Source: Sphaerosporella brunnea
Taxonomy: Eukaryota; Ascomycota; Pezizomycetes; Pezizales; Pyronemataceae
Direction of reading: 5' to 3'
DNA: 30,485 nt
Assembly: GCA_008704415.1 (NCBI GenBank)
Contig: VXIS01000445.1
Coordinates: 1-30,485, forward strand
A model generated the notes under the pieces. It saw nothing but the letters and a program-made list of their open reading frames with translations, was not told where the DNA came from and did not search any database. Position numbers and translations under genes: made by a program. Each line of letters opens with the position of its first letter. Position 1 is the first letter of the stretch. Positions 19,250 through 29,116 of this stretch are shown here, piece after piece.

Positions 19250-19740
19250 TCCACACAGAGACCACTTTCAACATGTACCTGATTCTATCCAACTGAATCA
19301 GCTGAATAGGTCCCAGGAGGATCCAATAAATGATGGTCACGCTATCATGATCTTCTCCCAAACAGTAGAATTGTCCCAATCACAAGATTGGTCAATGTGG
19401 CATATTAGGAAGCGGATGACGCCCAAAGATTACTCCCACCGTAGAATGCACTGGTGTGCTCACTGGGGAAATGCGAGACATGCTTGAGTATGGTGTGACT
19501 GTTACAAAACAAGGCGGTGAATAACGGTGCCGCTATAACAACGTTCTCACCAAACCGTGAAATTGCCCACATCACGATATTGCCCTGCGTATGGGCAAAT
19601 GAAGCCTGGTGAGTACCCGCAGCGCAGGGTGCCCTGGAAGGCTCCCTGGGGGCACAGTGGACCTGGCCGAGTACACTGTGAATGTTTTAAGAGGATGCGG
19701 TGTAGGGAGGTTGCGCTTTCTCCGTTGTCTTTCAATGCCA
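19250..19740 (-). repeat. ~183-bp units, inverted partner of 17470-17860
   Basis: Reverse complement of the units after array 5, including the regions read as CAAGGCGGTGAATAACGG, CACCAAACCGTGAAATTGCC and GAGGATGCGGTGTAGGGAGG. Together with 17200-17860 it forms a large inverted repeat around array 6 and 7. Confidence 0.78.
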
Positions 19741-19749
19741 CCTCCACCA

Positions 19750-19912
19750 TTATAGTCATTATTGCGATTATTGAAGCAATCACAATGATTCTCAAGATTT
19801 TTCATGACTGTCATGACTCCAATGATTGTTATGACTCCAATGATTGTAATGATTGTGATCATTGTAATGATAGTGATGATTGCGATGATTCTGATAACCT
19901 GATGATTAAAAA
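19750..19912 (-). repeat. 9-bp array 8, inverted
   Basis: Contains TGACTGTCATGACTCCAATGATTGTTATGACTCCAATG, then GATTGTAATGATTGTGATC repeats. An open frame continues through the array from 19557 to 20198 with both flanks in frame. Confidence 0.85.
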
Positions 19913-20264
19913 GTTCGTAGTAATGCGGATGGTTGTAATATCTCTGACCATCGCAATGTTGAGGAAAATATATATTATGCTCATAATACTGTCCATTGCC
20001 ATGTTCTGGATCCTGTCAACAGTTCCTTCAAGTATCATACCGCCACATGATAGTATCCCACCGAGTCAGGCGAAAACGTCTCAGGAAGATGCAATTAACG
20101 ATGATCGCGCTCTGACCATCTTGTTCCAAAACGGCGCAACCTCAGACTGTGCATATTGTGAGCTAACACAGTGCCATATGCTAGCTAAGCACAATTGAAA
20201 ACTGTCTTGTAAGTAGGTATTGCATACATAATATTTATGTTTAATACCTCTACAATTATGGTCA

Positions 20265-20525
20265 CAATTATGATAATTACAGCAATCACAATGATTCTCA
20301 TGATTTTGATGACTTTGATAGTTGCGATGATTGGGATGATTGTGATGATTGTGATGGTTGTGATGATTGTAATGATTGGGATGATTGTGATGATTGTGAT
20401 AATGTTCACGATTCTAATGATGGTGAAGATTTTGATGATTGTGAAGATTGTTACGATTGGGATGATTTTGATGATTGTCATCATTGTAACAATAGTAATG
20501 ATTATGAGAACCCTGATGATTAAAA
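20265..20525 (-). repeat. 9-bp array 9, inverted
   Basis: Long run of GATGATTGT repeats with the GAGGTATTAAAC-type flank at its left (inverted) and TTGCAATGTTGAGGAAAATC at its right. The frame 20237-20623 spans the array from ATG to a TGA that replaces the Trp codon of the MFWI motif seen in other copies. Confidence 0.88.
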
Positions 20526-20529
20526 TGTT

Positions 20530-21180
20530 GCGAGTAATTCTGATGTTTGTAATATCCTTGACAGTTGCAATGTTGAGGAAAATCTCTCTCGCGATAATAA
20601 TACGGTTCTTTGCCATGTTTTGAATTGTTTGGACTGTTATTTCAAGTATCATACCCCTACCTGATACTCTTTAACTGGGTCAGATGAATAGATCCAATAA
20701 ATGATGGTTATGCTCTCATGATAACAATCATTACAATCATAAGAATCATCGCAATAATTACAAACATGGACGCGATGGTCTTGCTGGCCACCCAAGCCTG
20801 ATCTTATACGCACGCGGCGCCCCGCATGCAGATTCCCACCACAAGAGTTCTGGACATGACAGTTGAGTTGGAGCGATAGAGAATAGTAAAGAACACTATG
20901 TGAGAAAGCTGTACCCTCCACACAATCGAGACTCATTTTCGACATCCAACTGTGAGTATTTGGCGCTCCCACCCGGTCCGACACTTCAGAGCTCAATGGA
21001 TCAAAAGCGCTGGCCGGGGTGAGTTGAAACCTACTTGAAAATGTGTTTTGGCCATTGGTGATAGAGATAACACAGTGCGAGAGCCTGGATGTTTTGTTTG
21101 GATGGTCACCAAGAGTGGCATTTTGGCGTAAATAGCTGAGCGGGTGCACCTCTCAACGTCGTATTTCCACCACTCAACAC
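20530..21180. other. End of repeat complex; no gene
   Basis: The inverted left flank of array 9 is followed by a short plus-oriented scrap of 9-bp repeat (about 20715-20765) and then by 400 bp without recognised genes. The last part is presumably the 5' untranslated end of the pogo-like element that starts its coding region at 21188; no terminal repeat could be fixed. Confidence 0.45.
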
Positions 21181-21187
21181 ACTTAAC

Positions 21188-22360
21188 ATGGGCAAGGTTG
21201 AACCAGGGATGAACGATGCAAAAGACATTCGCATCCGGAAGACTATTCAGTACATCCTAAATATAACCCCACCCACTTCTTCTGTGTCAATTTGTTGTGC
21301 TGCCAAAAAGTATGGATTGTCACAGAGTACCAGCCATGTCACGGCGCAAGTTTGGATGGGGTCTTCCGACTAAGCTACCGGCTTTTACTCTTGATGGAAT
21401 TGGCTGGAACTCTCATATCTAATACTTCCAAGGATGCTGATTCATTCGCTGTTCTCAGATTTATCCCCCCGTGGAGGGTTGTCACGTGATGAGGTTCGGA
21501 AGTGGGGGTTGTTTGTGGTGTCGTGATAAGGCTCTGTAGAGAGGCTTGGTGGGATGGCTCCGAGCGGAGGTTATGTTCGGCTACCACGTGGCGTGGTGCA
21601 CCGCAACCACGTGATTGCTATAAGGGACCTTCGCTTCCGCTTTGTTGTTCGTTTTCCCTTTTCCTCTTTACTGAACCGTCGTATGTCAATCTGAGTACCT
21701 TCGTTCCAATCTAAATCCTGACCGTGCGCGTCGCGCCTCTTGTCCTGCCTTTGGATCTTGTTCCTGCTCTCGTTGTTGCCCACTCTGTACGCGAGTACCA
21801 TGAGCCCCTCCAGTCTGTTCTCGGCTCTCTCCGTTACAAGCCACACCTGCATGAAGGGTGTCAAAACACGTACAAAATCTCAAGACAAACACAAAATACT
21901 TACACCTGATCAAGATAGAGAGATTGTCTGCAGCATTGAGAAATTAGACGACATGGGGATCCCTGCAAGAGCGACACACGTTATGCCAATGGTGAAAACT
22001 ACATGTGTAAACACTCGGCGAGCGCTGTGGTCAAGATAGAAAAGAACAAGAGACCCAAGCGGATTAGTAAGGTCACTCTGATCAATAGCACATATCTCCA
22101 CCGCCTTCAACGGGCCAGAATTGGTAAGGATGTTGCAGCTAAGGCAAAAAAGCGCACGGCCACCCAACCCATCAGACCCACTCACAACACACTCAACTCA
22201 TTTAACAAGCGCAAAGGGATCTCATAGAACGATCAAAGGGGTAGCAAACGTACCAGCGTTGACAAATCATGGAAGGACGAGTAAAATTTGGACAATACTG
22301 GGAGTGGGAGTGATGACGAGGCCGCCCTTTGAGTATCCCGCAACTCCAGCCACAAAACCT
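21188..22360 (+). pseudogene. pogo/Fot-like transposase, LTR-split and internally deleted
   Basis: The ATG at 21188 starts a peptide with the psq-type helix-turn-helix (IRIRKTIQYIL..VSICCAAKKYGLSQSTSH). At 21337 a solo LTR interrupts it. After the LTR the same frame resumes with TRTKSQDKHKILTPDQDREI and CSIEKLDDMGIPARATHVM, the CENP-B-type DNA-binding domain. The next recognisable part, after 22040, is a C-terminal tail (SKVTLINSTYLHRLQRARI, later NTGSGSDDEAAL). The catalytic DDE domain between them, normally more than 200 residues, is missing. The element is thus a non-autonomous, internally deleted copy that later received an LTR insertion. Confidence 0.8.
21337..21838 (+). repeat. Solo gypsy-type LTR (502 bp) with AGCCA duplication
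   Basis: Starts TGTCACGGCG and ends CTCCGTTACA. AGCCA precedes it (21332-21336) and follows it (21839-21843), a perfect 5-bp duplication, and removing it restores a continuous transposase frame. It contains three CACGTG motifs, an inverted repeat around a CACGTGG..CCACGTG pair, a TATAAG box at 21619-21624 and a pyrimidine-rich stretch after it. Terminal motifs match the chromovirus LTR but the body does not, so it is a different family. Confidence 0.92.
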
Positions 22361-22369
22361 GCTTGGTGA

Positions 22370-22980
22370 GATCAAAGACAACCCTCAGGCGCCTCTTCAA
22401 AGCTCCACTACGGTCACACAAGCCAACAAAAATTGTATGCAAGTTTAAACACCCGCCGGTAAGCTTTTCAAACAATTCCCTGACAGGACCATGAATAGGA
22501 TGAGGAGGAGGATTAAAGCAGTTGGACCTTTGTATAATGCTTTTCTTTTGATGGAATTGTATAGTGTTCTTTGACAATTGTCTTGACTGTGTTCCCGTGT
22601 GATATTTGAAGGGAAATTGAAATAAGATGGTTCAATCTTTTGTGGTGGTGGTCCAGACGGTGTAAGTAGGAGAAGACCGGCAGCTCCGCTATTTATGCGA
22701 AAACACCGCTATTGGTTACCATCCCAACAAGACCTCAATGCACTCGCACTGTTTTATCTCCATCATGTATTCCCAAATAAATTTTCTAGTAGGTTTTCGC
22801 TCCCCCTGTCTAGGGCTTTTGATACAATGAGGTCACGAGTGTCTGACCGGGTTGAGTAGCCAAATAATCGCAGTTGGGCGTCTAGAAGCGGTCTTGATTG
22901 AGAGGATGCTACAGCCTTCTTGCAAAATGTTCTTTACTATGGTCTCATGCTCTAATCAAAGTGTCATGTACAGAACTCTC
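22370..22980. other. No gene; probable 3' part of the pogo-like element
   Basis: No supported coding region. A GTGGTGGTGGTCCAGACGG motif near 22645 is repeated, with small changes, at 22981 and inverted at 23493-23509, so an element end may lie here. Confidence 0.4.
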
Positions 22981-23054
22981 GTGGTGGTGGTCTAGATGGG
23001 TGCGTATACACTCAGGCTCGCGTGGCCAGCTTGACTCTCATGTCCATGTCAACC

Positions 23055-23290
23055 ATCATTGACGCTGTGCCAATCATTGCAATCGTTACAATCATCATAA
23101 TCTTAAAAATCATTTCAACCATCACAATCATGACAATCATCAGAATCATCACAACCATTACATTCTTCTGAATCATCACAACCATTACATTCTTCTGAAT
23201 CATCACCATGATGGCAATCATCAGAATAATCCCAATCATCACAATCATCACAATAATCACAGTCAGCGCAAACATCACAATTGTCAAAAT
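23055..23290 (+). repeat. 9-bp array 10
   Basis: AATCATCAC-type repeats with a 27-bp higher-order unit, AATCATCACAACCATTACATTCTTCTG, nearly duplicated at about 23143-23200. Confidence 0.88.
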
Positions 23291-23334
23291 TAGAGGAATT
23301 ATTGTCATTGTTGTAAACATAGGGTTATGAGGAT

Positions 23335-23455
23335 TATGTCAATCATTGCAATCGTTACGATCATCATCATCGGTACAATCATGATAATTATCACAATTAT
23401 TAAAATCATGAAGGAAATTGTGATTGTCATAATCATCGCGATCATGATACCAATT
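23335..23455 (+). repeat. 9-bp array 11
   Basis: A second, more diverged array that follows after a flank reading TTGTAAACATAGGGTTATGAGG, ending with TTTTAGAGCTATCAAACATTTATGG, the usual right flank. Confidence 0.8.
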
Positions 23456-23714
23456 TTAGAGCTATCAAACATTTATGGCACATTTGGTTCCCATCTTAGA
23501 CCACCATCGAGGGCGCTAAACCATGGATGCAACGAGAAGATGATTTTGTGGATTTAGTAACTGTCTGGTTGCAACACAATGTAATTGTGTGGATCATTGT
23601 TCCCGCAGGTACTGACGATTCGAAAAAAGTAGAATCAACCTCCGCGCGGACCACGATGGACTTCGCAGCTTATTCTGGGCTGCCGGCAGTCAAAAGCCGT
23701 GGTTTGCTTCCAAA

Positions 23715-24783
23715 AAGTGCATTATTGTGATTTCGCAAGTCCACCATTCCAGTGAGAAGATAGTCAGCTGCAACCACCTTTTATCGCAGCCACCTGCCAA
23801 CTTCACTGGTGACTGGGGCATGTCGATTATGTCCACAGTGAGGTTCCTAGGTGATTTTAGACTGTCAGCAGTCACCAGCCTTAATTGGCACCTCAAAAAT
23901 GCAACATTGTAATTTGGAAATTTGACCATTCCAGTCAGCAGACAGTCATAGTGCATCTACCTTCCACCCCATCCAGCTGGGAACTCGAGCGGGGCTCACG
24001 CATGTCTATTATGCCCACGGTGACCTTACTAGGTCATTCTGAACTGCCAGCAGTCACCACCATTCATCCGCTGCTAAAAACTGCAATATTGTAATTTAGT
24101 AATCCAACCATTTCAGTGAGCAGATGGTCACAGTGCGACAACCTTCCACTCCTTCCAGCTGAGAATTTTATGGGTGACTAGCACATGTCTGTTATGCTCA
24201 CAGGGAGCTTGCCAGCTGATTCTGGGCTGCTGTCAGTCACCAGCCTTCATCAGCTCCTCGAAAGTGCAATATTGCAATTTGGCAATTCAACCATTCCTGT
24301 GAGAACATAGTCAAACTGCATGCACCTTCCACCGTATACACCTTGGAACTTTGTGGGTGACTTAGGCAAGTGTATTATACTGACGGTGAGCTTGCCAGCC
24401 GTTTCTGGGCTACTGGCAGTCACAAGCCTTCATCCACTCGCGAAAAGTGCAATATCGTAATTTGGGAATTCCACCATTCTTGTAAAAAGATAGTCACAGT
24501 GCAAGCACCTTCTACTGCATCTGTCTGCGAACTTAAGGAGTGACCCGCGCGTGTCTCTTATGCTCTCAGTGAGGTTTCCAAGTGATCCTGAGCGGCTGTC
24601 AGTCACCAGCCTTCATCTGCTCCTACAAAGTACAATATCGCAATTTGGCAATTCCATCAATCCAGTTAGGAGATAGTCACAGTGCAACCACCTTCTAACG
24701 TATCCACCAGGAAACTTCACGGGTGACTCCAGCATGTCTCTTATCGCCATGGTGAGCTTTCCAAGTAAGTTTGGGTAGCTTTG
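23715..24783 (+). repeat. Tandem array of six ~183-bp units
   Basis: The same landmark (AAAGTGCAATATTGTAATTT and variants) recurs near 23718, 23900, 24082, 24265, 24448 and 24631, spacings of 182-183 bp. Each unit then reads CCATTCCAGTGAGAAGATAGTC, ACCTTCCACC, GGTGACTNGCGCATGTC, TTATGCTCACAGTGAGCTT and CAGTCACCAGCCTTCATC. Units are perhaps 70-80% identical by eye. The sixth unit is cut at about 24783 by the copia LTR. This is the cleanest form of the unit that appears broken up across 11.9-20.8 kb. Confidence 0.93.
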
Positions 24784-25008
24784 AGTTGATGACAGCAGGT
24801 TTAACTCAGTGTGCAGTAAGATGTGGATAGAAGAGGTTATATTGAACGTACGGAGCTTAGACGTTAGGTTCTGCACTCCAGGTGCAGAATCACCGCTAGC
24901 TCCAAACCTTCATCAAACTACACTAGGGTGTAACACTAATGAGTAGGTTCATACTCGCACCTCACACAGAGTGACATTCCGTGATTGAGTGACACTCTGT
25001 GTCCAACA
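24784..25008 (-). repeat. Copia 3' LTR (copy C)
   Basis: Read on minus, it starts TGTTGGACACAGAGTG right after a purine tract and ends near GCTGTCATCAACT. It aligns over its length with copies A and B at lower identity. It keeps two hairpins in the same places but with different arm sequences (ACACAGAGTG..CACTCTGTGT; TTCTGCAC-CTGGA-GTGCAGAA on minus, 24869-24889 on plus). The left edge is uncertain by a few bases because the terminal CA appears changed. Confidence 0.85.
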
Positions 25009-25020
25009 CTCCCCCTATCC
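25009..25020 (-). other. Copia polypurine tract
   Basis: On the minus strand GGATAGGGGGAG directly abuts the LTR start TGTTGG, the expected position of the plus-strand primer. Confidence 0.75.
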
Positions 25021-25057
25021 GAGCATGAACCCCATGATTCCTCCTCATCTTTTCTCG

Positions 25058-28000
25058 TCACCAAGTCCATTGCGCCACAAATCCTGCGTGTTTCACAGAT
25101 CCCAGTGGCTTCATCAATCCATCAGCGAACTCCTCTTGGCTCGTGACATGCTCCTGCATCAGATTGCCACTTACGATGTGGTCGTGTAAAGAATGATATT
25201 GGATTGGCAGGTGTTCAGTTGCGGTTTGGAATCTGTTTTGAGGAGCATTTTTGCTAGCTGTGTTGTCGCCTCGAAGGAAAATCGTCTGGCTGACGTTTCC
25301 TTTACTGATCACGTGAGTGACATCGCGGAGCTAGCCCGACTGTCTGTAGTCGCTGTCTATGCTGATGAGTTCCGCCTCAATGGTGCTACACACCAACAAT
25401 CCTTGCTTTTTTGTCTTCCAGGAGATTACCAGCCCATGAAAAAAAACCTGCCTTCCGGACGTTGACCACGCTCCATCCTCATCTCCAGGGTGATCAGCGT
25501 CGGAATAGGCGACTATTCGGTTACACAAATGGCGATCTCGCTATCCAAGCAGCGCTAGCTCAAAATTTCGCGTTTTGCTGAGATATCTCTCAAGGTGCTT
25601 GACCGCCTGCCAGTGGTCCGTAGATGGATCGCTGAAGTATTATCCAAGGATCTGCACAGCGCATGCGATATCTGGCCTGCTTCCGAGAGCTGCATAGAGG
25701 AGAGTTCTGATCGCTTGTCTGAATAGGCCTTGGTCACGCGCTTCTACTTCTCCATCAATTCGGGCATGAGGCTTTTAGTTGCTCTCCATTGGAAGCAGCT
25801 TGCTTGCACTGTCTTGCATCCCAAATCTGTACAGGACCTTCATCACGTATGTCTTCTGCAATATCCATATCTGACGCTTCTCGCGGTGTCTCCAAATGAC
25901 CAATCCGACATTGGTGAATGTCGGCTTCGCGACCACTCCTACTTTCGCCTGGAATTGTGTGCGAAATCTATGGCAAGGCAGCTCCAATTGGTGATGCGGT
26001 GCTGTGATTAGGATGTCGTCAACATATAGGTTGAGTAGGGTATCGTTGGTGTAGTATAGTCCTGGGGCTGAAACAGATGCCTTCAGATGCAGCATTTGAA
26101 TGATAAGCTGGCTCACGTCATGAAACCATCATCGTCCGCTCGGCTTCAATGATGGGACCGACTTCTTGAGCAAAACGACTGGCCACTTCCAGATCCTACA
26201 TGGCTGTCAAACTCAATGTCAAGCATATGCTCCTGCGTCGACAATCGCAGACGTGATTTCATTGTAATCGTCAGGGGTCTGCAGGAAACCACGTGCTGGC
26301 AGTGGCACTTTGTACATTTCCATGGTCCCGTAGGGCTTCTCGTTCACTATTATTACTCATTTCTCGTCAACGACGCATTTTCCAGTAGGCGCCGTATCCA
26401 CGTATGTGTAGACATCGTGTCATTTCAATGATTTCTGCTCTGAATCCAACGCTGACATCCATTCCTCTGCATCCGGTCCGGCCACACCCTCATCATAGCT
26501 CGTTAGTCCTGCTGTCGCGAGAAGGAAGTCATTGTAGATTGCGCGAATAGACGCATGGTTGTCTTGCTGCTGCTGGATTTGTCGTGCCTCACTATGCGTC
26601 TGTCCTGGGTGGGTGTTTATCAAACGACCGTTTACGTTAACTTCCTTCATCAATTTCCCATTGCGAATTAAGGGGTGTCTTCTTTCTGTGGTGCCGAGCA
26701 CGCAATGCAATCTCTAGGTGCTTGCTGCTGATCTTCGGTAGGTGGATTGTCAGGCTTTATTGATGCCTGCTGCCTCCACACGGCACATGTAGGCGGTGGC
26801 TCCAATTGCTGCTGCTGCTCTGGTTGCTGATACAGTTGCTCATCATCATAGTAGTCATCGGATTCACCGTTTCCTATGGTGGATGGTGCTGTCTCTAGTC
26901 GTATTGTGTTCAGGTCCTTTTATAGTGTCTTTTCTTTGAATTTCACATCTCCTAACTTGACGATCCGCTTCTCCTCAACGTCGTATAGTCGGTAATGCAC
27001 ATTCGGTCTTCCATAGCCCTAAATAATGCACCTCTTTACCCTATCTGACAGCTTGTGGTCGCGAATCTCAGCTGGTATTTGGGCATATGCAAAGCATCCA
27101 ACTGTACTCAGATGGCTCACATCCCGCCTCTTTCCAAACATCATCACGTAAGGGGTTCAAATCTGCCCATCTTTAATTGTCAAGGCCGAACGCGGGACTT
27201 TCGTTCAGATGTTGTTTACCGTAGACGCCACTTCCAGGCAAATTGAGTTCGGTGGCTCGGCGTGTTTCAACATGACGTGTGTGGGATTTAGGATTCCACG
27301 GTTTGTCCTCTCGGCAAGACCGTTGCTCTGATGGCTGTAGGGAGGCGTGATTTCGTGCCGAATGTTCATAGTGGAGAGGAACTTGTCCACTGCGTAGCTG
27401 TTGAATTCTCCTCCTGCGTCAGTCCGGATAGCCTTGACTCTGTGTTCCTGCTGCATCTTGCAGTTTTGCAGAAAGTAGACCTTGCTCCATCGCTTGTGAT
27501 TGTCCGTGACCACCATTATGTATATCATACTCGAAAGTGACGCGGTCCGCAAAGGGCCGACCAGATCAGCATGCACCAGATCTCCTCTCTTCCCCTTTCT
27601 CTTCAGGTTCTGAGGATCGGGTTTAAATGACATCTTCGTAATTTTTCGACACAGGCATCCATCGCAGATGTATTCGGTGTGATGTATTGTGTCTTTGGAG
27701 CTGATTCTGGCTGTAGCTCCAGAGTGGACCGCTTTAGCAACTGCTGCGATTGCGCAGTGTCCTAGCCAATTATGCCGTTTCATGATTTCTCCATCTTGGC
27801 CTGATGCGTAGACGGCATTAGTGTTCTCTGCAACGATACAAAATGTTTTGTGATGTATGGACCTGTGGGCAACAACAGGGCTTGTCTTGTTGTCTGTAAT
27901 CGTAACTGGATCGTCGGGTAACAAATAGTAGTCGACCTTATGTGCTGTCAACAACAAAATCCTTTTCAGGATGACTCTTGCAGGCGGTTGGTTACTTCGT

Positions 28001-28260
28001 TGGAAGAGTAGTGCGATATTGCCGATCCCTTTTGTGTCAACTGCCGCGACATTCGCAAATCTGACTTTATGCCCCTCCTTTTGAAAAGTGCGATAGTTGA
28101 CCCACCTCTGATCCCAGTAGGCGACGTTTTTGATGTCGCCTAAATTGGTAACCCATATCCATCCATTATCTTGCGATCTCGTAGTCAGGTTCCCGATGCT
28201 TGAGGGGCTTCCGTCTGCATCATTCATGAGAAGTAACATGTCGAAGGTCTTGGATCCCAT
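25058..28260 (-). pseudogene. pol: Ty1/copia Pol polyprotein (degenerate)
   Basis: Read on minus from 28260. A protease region has lost its DSG active site (WIWVTNLGD). The GAG-pre-integrase zinc part is RHNWLGH..CDGC. The integrase core keeps its three acidic residues in HADLVGPL, RTDAGGEF and NGLAERTNRG, in one 351-codon frame. After about 27200 come RPNVHYRLYDVEEK, a Gln-rich linker, then the RT start (EEWMSALDSEQKSL, MEMYKVPLPARGFLQ). RT has active-site LYVDDILIT near 26015-26040. RNase H shows YSDADHPGDE..ISWKTKKQ, and the end AEEFADGLMK-type motif reads EEFADGLMKPL. The copia order integrase before RT is clear. Many frameshifts, stops (one is Trp to TGA near 26360) and a deletion in RT make it dead. 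Confidence 0.9.
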
Positions 28261-29116
28261 TTCAGGCTCGTCCTTGGTTTTCGCGCATCCATAGTCCTCT
28301 CTTGGTGCCGTTGCGTACTCCCAGTCCTCTGTTGCCTCTGAGAAGTCCAGGGGTCCCGATAGTACTGCCAGTCCGGCTTTTAACCTGGCCTGAACAGGAC
28401 TGTTTAAAACGGGCTTTGGAAATTCCCGCCCGGTTGGACCAGGCTATTTCGAGCGAGACCCAGCCGCCTACAGGGCGTGATCAGGGCAAGAAAATTCCGG
28501 TGCCTGCATGGTCTGCCAGGCACCTGACGAACCATTGCTCTAACAAACAGGAAAGAACTACCTGAGGAAATTATGATGCCATAGCCACGGCCCGCTGTTC
28601 CAAATCAACCAGCATTGCTTTAACCTGGCAAACTCCAGAGCCCGCTGCATACACCAAATCTTCCCTCGCCCAAGATTTCAGACATCCAATCACGTCTATG
28701 ACATCGTCAGCCAGCTTAGAGCGCTGGTCTTCGAACACTATTCTCGGGCTTGAGGGGACGTTTAGATTTGTGAGCATATCGTCAGAATTGGAAATCTTCT
28801 CCAACCGCTGCAAAATCTCAGAATATAGGAAATGAATACGGGGTTTTCCCCAGTATTATTCGCCATAAGGTGCAAAATACCGTCCGCCATGCCCTTTTGG
28901 TCGGGAAAATCTTGGATCTATCAGCATCACGTCAAATTGTGCAATCGGCTACGAACTACAGCTCATACCGGTGGTGCAATGATTGGATTCTGACGACGGC
29001 AAAAGTGCGGGGGATAAACAAGGTTTTTGATTGCAATCGGCACGGGACATTTTCGTGAACTGCGGAGAGAGCCCAACCATGATAACGATCTGTGCTTTTA
29101 GCATTGCCCTGCATAA
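28261..29116. other. Unassigned; no clear copia gag
   Basis: The copia gag should lie here on minus but no Gag domain was recognised. One minus frame at 28571-28813 (80 codons) has a mildly helical sequence (KLADDVIDVIGCLKSWARED) that I cannot assign. The stretch may be foreign sequence inserted between gag and pol, or heavily decayed gag. No LTR was found. Confidence 0.4.

Noticed and set aside
12561..23455. CRISPR-like arrays
   Set aside because: The repeats are contiguous imperfect 9-bp units with no unique spacers, in a eukaryotic transposon context.
28571..28813. 80-codon minus ORF as a real gene
   Set aside because: No recognisable domain, no neighbours of the same kind, and it lies within decayed retrotransposon sequence; left as unassigned.
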